DNA from: Burkholderiaceae bacterium
GTDB taxonomy: Bacteria > Pseudomonadota > Gammaproteobacteria > Burkholderiales > Burkholderiaceae_C
Direction: 5' to 3'
Length of the DNA stretch: 64,000 bases
Assembly: GCA_023150375.1 (NCBI GenBank)
Contig: JAKLLA010000004.1
Coordinates: 62,001 to 126,000, forward strand
Shown piece by piece: positions 59,728 to 64,000 of the stretch (positions are counted from its first letter, which is position 1; each line of letters starts with the position of its first letter). The notes beneath the pieces were generated by a model. The model ran no database searches and had not been told where the DNA came from. It saw nothing but the letters and a program-made list of their open reading frames with translations. The position numbers were made by a program, and so were the translations under genes.

Positions 59728-61296
59728 ATGCCCCGCTTCGGTCTCGAACATTCCTACGCGCGCGAGCTGCCCGGCTGCAGCGTGCCCTGCAGGCCGGTGC
59801 CGGTGGCCGCGCCGCGGCTGCTGTATGTCAATGCGCCGCTGGCCGAGGAGCTGGGGCTCGACCCCGGCCCGTGGCAGGGCGAGGTCGGCGACGCCCTGTT
59901 CGCCGGCAATCGCCTGCCCGACGATGCCGAGCCGATCGCGCAGGCCTACGCCGGGCACCAGTTCGGTGGCTTCTCGCCGCAGCTGGGTGACGGGCGCGCA
60001 CTGCTGCTGGGCGAGCGCATCGACGGTGCCGGCCGGCGCCGCGACATCGCCTTCAAGGGCTCGGGGCGCACGCCCTTCTCGCGCGGGGGCGACGGGCGCG
60101 CCGCGCTGGGGCCGATGCTGCGCGAGGTGCTCATCGGCGAGGCCCTGCATGCGCTGGGCATTCCGACCACCCGGGCGCTGGCGGTGGCGGCCACCGGCGA
60201 GGAGGTCTGGCGTGACCGCCCGCTGCCCGGTGCGGTGCTGACCCGGGTGGCGGCCAGCCACCTGCGCGTGGGCACCTTCCAGTTCTTCGCCGCGCGCGGG
60301 GCGGTCGAGCCGCTGCGCCGTCTGGTCGACTACGCCATCGCCCGCCACGACCCGGCGCTGGCCGCGGCGCCCGACCGTGCCCTGGCGCTGCTGCGCGCGG
60401 TGGCGCAGCGCCAGGCCGAGCTGCTGGCCCAGTGGCTTTCGGTGGGTTTCATCCACGGCGTGATGAACACCGACAACATGACGATCTCCGGCGAGAGCAT
60501 CGACTTCGGTCCCTGCGCCTTCCTGGAGGCCTACGATCCGGCCACGGTATTCAGCAGCATCGACCACGGCGGACGCTACGCCTACGGCAACCAGGCCGCG
60601 ATCGCGCGCTGGAACCTGGCCCGCTTCGCCGAGGCGCTGCTGCCGCTGGCACTGCCGCCCGGTGCGGCCGAGGAAGGGCCCGAGCAGGAGGCCGCCCTGC
60701 GCCAGGCCGCCGAGCGGGCCGGCGTGGTGATCGACGCCTTCCCCGCCTGGCACGCCGCGGCGCTGCGTCGGCGCTGGCGCGCCAAGCTCGGGCTGGATGG
60801 CGCGTCCGGTCGGGACGATGCCGCGCTGGACGCGGCCGACGATGCCCTGCTGCGCGACTGGCTGGCGCTGCTGCAGGCCCAGGCGGTGGACTTCACGCGG
60901 GCCTGGCGCCACCTGGCCGATGCCGCCGAGGGGCGCGAGGCGCCGCTGGCGGCGCTGTTCGCCGAGCCTGCCGCGCTGTCGCCCTGGCTGGCGCGCTGGC
61001 GTGCGCGCTGCGAACAGGACGATGTCGCCAGCGGCCGGCTGGACCCGGCCGCGGCGGCCCGCGAGCGTGCCGCGCGGCTGCGCGCCGTGAACCCCTGGAT
61101 CATCGCGCGCAACCAGCGCGTCGAGGAGGCGCTGGCCGCAGCCACCGACGCCGGCGACCTCGGGCCCTTCGCGCAGCTGCTGCAGGCGCTGCGCGAGCCC
61201 TTCACCGAACGGCCCGATCGCCCCGACCTGGCGCGCCTGGCCGAACCGGCGCCGACGGCCTTCACGGCGGCCTACCGCACCTTCTGCGGCACCTGA
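59728..61296 (+). CDS. selO: Protein adenylyltransferase SelO
   Basis: A 522-residue pseudokinase-fold enzyme (YdiU) that AMPylates proteins. AYAGHQFGGFSPQLGDGRALLLGE is the nucleotide-binding segment, DIAFKGSGRTPFSRGGDGRA follows, GFIHGVMNTDNMTISGESIDFGPCAFLE carries the catalytic Asp pair, and NPWIIARNQRVEEAL precedes the end. The C terminus ...FCGT retains the redox-active Cys position that is Sec in some relatives. It is longer than most proteobacterial forms by a few dozen residues. Function: response to oxidative stress. Confidence 0.95.
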   Translation: MPRFGLEHSYARELPGCSVPCRPVPVAAPRLLYVNAPLAEELGLDPGPWQGEVGDALFAGNRLPDDAEPIAQAYAGHQFGGFSPQLGDGRALLLGERIDGAGRRRDIAFKGSGRTPFSRGGDGRAALGPMLREVLIGEALHALGIPTTRALAVAATGEEVWRDRPLPGAVLTRVAASHLRVGTFQFFAARGAVEPLRRLVDYAIARHDPALAAAPDRALALLRAVAQRQAELLAQWLSVGFIHGVMNTDNMTISGESIDFGPCAFLEAYDPATVFSSIDHGGRYAYGNQAAIARWNLARFAEALLPLALPPGAAEEGPEQEAALRQAAERAGVVIDAFPAWHAAALRRRWRAKLGLDGASGRDDAALDAADDALLRDWLALLQAQAVDFTRAWRHLADAAEGREAPLAALFAEPAALSPWLARWRARCEQDDVASGRLDPAAAARERAARLRAVNPWIIARNQRVEEALAAATDAGDLGPFAQLLQALREPFTERPDRPDLARLAEPAPTAFTAAYRTFCGT

Positions 61297-61433
61297 GGAG
61301 CGGTGGCCCGCGCCCCTTCCCGCCGGTGCGGTGGCCCGCGGATCGCGTAACCTCGCGGGGCCACACCTTGTGACATCTTCACGCCGCCCCATCTATGCGG
61401 CACCGATCCATCGAACCCGGAGGTTCCGCGGCC

Positions 61434-61844
61434 ATGAACCAGCTTGTCTCCACCGATGCCCCCGAGGGCACGCTGCGCATGATGCACATCGTCTACGCCC
61501 TGCATGCGCTGGGGCTGGTGATCGGGGCCTTCGGCGCGGCCAGCGTGCTGGGCTCCTTCCTGTTCGGCTGGCCGTCGATCATCGCGGTGATCCTGAGCTA
61601 CCTGAAGCGCGGCGAGGCCCGCGGCACCTGGCTCGAGTCGCACTACGACTGGGCGATCCGCACCTTCTGGTTCGCGCTGCTGTGGGCGATCCTGGTCGCG
61701 CTGGTCTCGATCCCGCTGGCGGTGGTGCTGGTGGGCATCGGCACCTGGGTGCTGGGCATGTTCCTGCTCGGCCTGTGGGCGATCTACCGCATCGCGCGCG
61801 GCTGGCTGCGGCTCAAGGACGGCCAGGCGATGCCGGCGCGTTGA
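61434..61844 (+). CDS. DUF4870-like membrane protein
   Basis: A 136-residue protein with about three membrane segments: MHIVYALHALGLVIGAFGAA, SFLFGWPSIIAVILSYL and a long hydrophobic stretch FWFALLWAILVALVSIPLAV running on to GTWVLGMFLLGLWAIYRIARGWL. Between them is SHYDWAIRTFW, a motif shared with small DUF4870-like proteins (HxxWQIRTFW). Start 61434 follows CCGGAGG. Function unknown. A terminator-like hairpin follows. Confidence 0.8.
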   Translation: MNQLVSTDAPEGTLRMMHIVYALHALGLVIGAFGAASVLGSFLFGWPSIIAVILSYLKRGEARGTWLESHYDWAIRTFWFALLWAILVALVSIPLAVVLVGIGTWVLGMFLLGLWAIYRIARGWLRLKDGQAMPAR

Positions 61845-61850
61845 GTGTGC

Positions 61851-61894
61851 GGCGGCGCGGCCGCCCGAGCCGCGCCGCCTTCTTTCCCTTTGTT
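61851..61894 (+). terminator. Terminator after the DUF4870-like gene
   Basis: GGCGGCGCGGC (61851-61861) pairs with GCCGCGCCGCC (61869-61879); an interrupted T-rich tail, TTCTTTCCCTTTGTT, follows. It ends 24 bases before the gstA start. Confidence 0.7.
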
Positions 61895-61917
61895 CCCCAC
61901 CTTGCAAGGATGTCCCG

Positions 61918-62532
61918 ATGCCGCTGAAGCTGTTCCTCAAACCCGGCGCCTGCTCGCTGAGCCCGCACATCGCCCTGGAAGAAGCCGGCCTGCCCTACGA
62001 GACCGAGTCGGTCGACCTGGCCCGCAAGGTCACCGCCTCCGGTGGCAACTTCTTCGAGATCAACCCCAAGGGCTATGTGCCGGCGCTGCGGCTGGAGACC
62101 GGCGAGCTGCTCACCGAAGGCCCGGCGATCGTGCAGTACATCGCCGACCAGGTGCCCGAGCGGCAGCTGGCTCCGGCCCACGGCACGATCGGGCGCTATC
62201 GCCTGCAGAGCTGGCTGAACTACATCGGCACCGAGCTGCACAAGTCCTGCAGCCCCTTCTTCAACCCGATGGCCAAGGACGACTGGAAGGCCGCTGCCCG
62301 CGCCAACCTGGAGCGCCGCCTGCGCCATGTCGACGACCACCTCGGCGCCGGTTCGGCCTACCTGCTGGGCGACCACTTCAGCGTGGCCGACGGCTACCTC
62401 TTCACCGTGCTGAGCTGGATGAAGCCGATCGGCTTCGACCTGTCGCCCTATCCGAACCTGCAGGCCTTCCAGGCCCGTGTCGCGGCCCGTCCGGCCGTGC
62501 AGGCCGCGCTGAAGGCCGAAGGGCTGGCCTGA
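61918..62532 (+). CDS. gstA: Glutathione S-transferase, beta class
   Basis: A 204-residue GST. The N-terminal domain begins MPLKLFLKPGACSLSPHIAL, with the beta-class Cys10-equivalent in PGACS, NPKGYVPAL as cis-Pro loop and LTEGPAIVQYIAD contacting glutathione. The C-terminal domain has SAYLLGDHFSVADGYLFTVLSW. It conjugates glutathione to electrophiles and may bind xenobiotics. The ATG follows AAGGATGTCC. A palindromic repeat starts one base after its stop codon. Confidence 0.93.
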   Translation: MPLKLFLKPGACSLSPHIALEEAGLPYETESVDLARKVTASGGNFFEINPKGYVPALRLETGELLTEGPAIVQYIADQVPERQLAPAHGTIGRYRLQSWLNYIGTELHKSCSPFFNPMAKDDWKAAARANLERRLRHVDDHLGAGSAYLLGDHFSVADGYLFTVLSWMKPIGFDLSPYPNLQAFQARVAARPAVQAALKAEGLA

Positions 62533-62691
62533 GAGGCTGAGAGTCTTTCACCCATGCCCACCTCGCACCCCAAAGCGCCCCCGCTCGTCGTTGCAAATGC
62601 TCGCCATAGCTCGGGCTATGGCAGCGCTTTGCGCCTGGATCCGGGACGCTTCGAGGTGCCTTTCGGTCAAGGCCGAAAAACTCTCAGCCCC
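62533..62691. repeat. 159-bp palindromic, MITE-like element with about 21-bp terminal inverted repeats
   Basis: GAGGCTGAGAGTCTTTCACCC (62533-62553) is mirrored at the right end (62671-62691), whose complement reads GGGGCTGAGAGTTTTTCGGCC, 16 of 21 equal. Inside, CACCTCG and CGAGGTG are paired, CAAAGCG meets CGCTTTG, and the centre is CCATAGC-TCG-GGCTATGG. The unit folds into one long hairpin. No coding potential is seen. It begins directly after the gstA stop, so it may also end that transcript. Copies elsewhere cannot be tested here. Confidence 0.6.
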
Positions 62692-62836
62692 TGATCCGGC
62701 GGTCGGGCCCGAACCGGCATCGACCGGCGGGCTCGGCCGCGGCGCTGCGACTTCCTGCGCAGCCGATGGCATGGCCGGCCGGGGCGACCGACCCGGGGCG
62801 GCGCGGAACCCGGCGCCCGCCCGCGACAATCGGCCG

Positions 62837-64000
62837 ATGCGTTTGCCCGTCCCTTCGTCCGTCCCGTCCTTCACCCTCGGGCCAGCGATCCTGCCTGCGC
62901 CCGCCCCGCGGCCCCAGCGGCGTCCGGTCCTGCACCTGGCGGCGCTGGCCGCCCTGATCGGGCTGGTCGGCTGCAGCACGCCGCCGACGCTGCCGCCGGC
63001 GCCCGAACCGACCCCGGTCCCGGTCCCGGTCCCCGTTCCTACGCCGGCTCCGGCTCCGGCTCCGGCCCCAGCTCCGCTGCCGCCGCCAGCCCCGGCCCCC
63101 GTGCCGCCGCCATCTCCCGCACCGGCGCCCCTGCCACCCCCCGCGCCGCTGCCGCCGCTGCCACCGGCGCCGCCGCCTCCGGCGCCGCCGGCGCAGGTCA
63201 GCCCCTTCGAGGTGCTGGAGGTGGCGCTGCGGGTGCTGCCGCCGGGGTTGAAGCAGCGCCGCGCCTGGGCCGAGGACATCGCCACCAGCTTCGCGGCGCT
63301 GTCGATTCCGGCGCAGCCGCACAAGGTCTGCGCGCTGGCGGCCATCATCGAGCAGGAGTCGACCTGGCAGGCCGATCCGCCGGTGGCCAACCTCTCGCGC
63401 ATCGCCCGCGCCGAGCTGGAGAAGAAGCGCGAGCGCTTCGGGATTCCGAAGCTGGTCTTCGACCTGGCGATGCGCAAGACCTCGCCCGACGGGCGCAGCT
63501 ACCAGCGGCGCCTGGACACGCTGCGCACCGAACGCGAGCTGTCCGACCTGTTCGAGGACATGATCCGCGAGGTTCCCTTCGGCGCGCAGATCTTCGAGGG
63601 GCAGAACCCGGTGCGCACCGGCGGCTCGACCCAGGTGAGCATCGCCTTCGCGCAGCAGCTCATGCGGGAGCGTGCGTACCCCTGGCGCCCGGCGGGTCCG
63701 GCGCGGCAGGAGGTGTTCCAGCGGCGCGGCGGGTTGTACTTCGGCGCGGCGATGCTGCTGGACTATCCGGTGTCCTACAACCGCATGCTCTACCGCTTCG
63801 CGGACTACAACGCCGGTCGCTACGCCAGTCGCAATGCCGCCGTGCAGGCCTTGCTGGCGCAGCTGACCGGGCAGGCCATCGTCCCGGACGGCGACCTGCT
63901 GCGCTACCAGGGCAGCGAGCCGTTGTCGCCGCGCAGCGCGCCCAGCCAGGCCTGGCGTGCCCTGCTGGCGCTGCAGCCCGAACTGGGGGTGGGGGCCGCG
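62837..64000 (+). CDS. DUF1615 lipoprotein, transglycosylase-like, 3' end beyond the window
   Basis: An open frame of 388 codons running off the right edge. A lead of about 35 residues and a hydrophobic segment end in the lipobox LVGC (LAALAALIGLVGCSTPP). Residues 50-117 are a Pro/Ala/Val tract with PVPVPVP and PAPAPAP repeats. The folded part has QPHKVCALAAIIEQESTWQADP and, later, LYRFADYNAGRYASRN, like the catalytic Glu and YNAG motifs of lytic transglycosylases. It matches DUF1615. Probably an outer-membrane lipoprotein reaching the wall through the Pro-rich tether. Confidence 0.87.
   Translation, partial: MRLPVPSSVPSFTLGPAILPAPAPRPQRRPVLHLAALAALIGLVGCSTPPTLPPAPEPTPVPVPVPVPTPAPAPAPAPAPLPPPAPAPVPPPSPAPAPLPPPAPLPPLPPAPPPPAPPAQVSPFEVLEVALRVLPPGLKQRRAWAEDIATSFAALSIPAQPHKVCALAAIIEQESTWQADPPVANLSRIARAELEKKRERFGIPKLVFDLAMRKTSPDGRSYQRRLDTLRTERELSDLFEDMIREVPFGAQIFEGQNPVRTGGSTQVSIAFAQQLMRERAYPWRPAGPARQEVFQRRGGLYFGAAMLLDYPVSYNRMLYRFADYNAGRYASRNAAVQALLAQLTGQAIVPDGDLLRYQGSEPLSPRSAPSQAWRALLALQPELGVGAA

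Noticed and set aside
61368-61381. TGTGACATCTTCAC before the DUF4870-like gene considered as a CRP site
   Set aside because: The two half-sites are separated by five rather than six bases and the outer bases do not match.
62987-63190. Short tandem GTCCCG/CCGGCT repeats considered as a CRISPR-like or satellite array
   Set aside because: They encode an in-frame proline-rich tether of a lipoprotein; there are no unique spacers.

Overview
The window is a GC-rich chromosomal segment whose gene content and order point to the Burkholderiales (Betaproteobacteria), most like the Leptothrix/Sphaerotilus/Rubrivivax/Ideonella group. Pointers are the S10 ribosomal operon with an Arg/Gly-rich S3 tail, metX-metW, a Slt-Cca pair, the MidA/SDR/folB/ttcA block, DUF4136 and DUF6279 lipoproteins, and a PobA with an IclR regulator. 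The taxonomy is inferred from familiarity with these families; no search was run. Nearly everything is core or conserved accessory genome. I found no CRISPR array, tRNA, rRNA, intact transposase or prophage.

Layout. 1-3034: end of the S10 operon (rplB' rpsS rplV rpsC rplP rpmC rpsQ), closed by a terminator. 3070-5292: peroxiredoxin, then mnmA-nudJ. 5421-8451: pntAB transhydrogenase behind an FNR-like palindrome. 8592-12072: fadD, an unknown protein, mtnN. 12128-19493: minus-strand peptide-uptake block (M20 peptidase, substrate-binding protein, two permeases, two ATPases). 19603-24168: DUF302-like protein, metW and metX under a SAM-II-like riboswitch plus terminator, an orphan degenerate histidine kinase, a GST. 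24295-29944: a minus-strand run with a degenerate GGDEF protein, an HDOD protein, a large thioredoxin-like protein, a PD-(D/E)XK protein and a small unknown. 30095-35630: PcaC-PcaD fusion divergent from an IclR regulator, then pobA and a SulP transporter. 35664-42571: outer-membrane protein, ychF, UbiH-family hydroxylase, dsbC, enoyl-CoA hydratase, ompW, 5-FTHF cyclo-ligase, small membrane protein. 42839-50695: slt-cca, DUF2905, MidA methyltransferase divergent from SDR-folB-ttcA, DUF4136 lipoprotein. 50696-56251: DUF6279 lipoprotein divergent from glmU, a J-like protein, an Lrp/AsnC regulator divergent from glmS. 56252-57600: a small gene graveyard (AAA-ATPase scrap, N-truncated NucS-like nuclease, ALDH7-type remnant). 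57657-64000: ACT regulator, sdaA, selO, membrane protein, gstA, a MITE-like palindrome, and a DUF1615 lipoprotein cut by the window end.

How genes work together. Methionine supply (metX-metW) appears to be controlled by SAM through RNA. PobA makes protocatechuate from 4-hydroxybenzoate, and the PcaC-PcaD fusion carries out two late steps of the protocatechuate branch, with the IclR protein as likely local regulator; the other pca genes lie outside the window. glmU and glmS bracket UDP-GlcNAc synthesis. mnmA, ttcA and cca act on tRNA. Peptide import sits beside an intracellular-type M20 peptidase.

No wholly new multi-gene system is evident. The best leads are the SAM-II-like switch in a betaproteobacterial-type genome, the GGDEF protein that has lost its catalytic signature but kept the c-di-GMP I-site, the 16-codon ORF bridging metX and metW, the PcaC-PcaD fusion, the MmcB-like nuclease, and the 159-bp MITE-like palindrome abutting the gstA stop.
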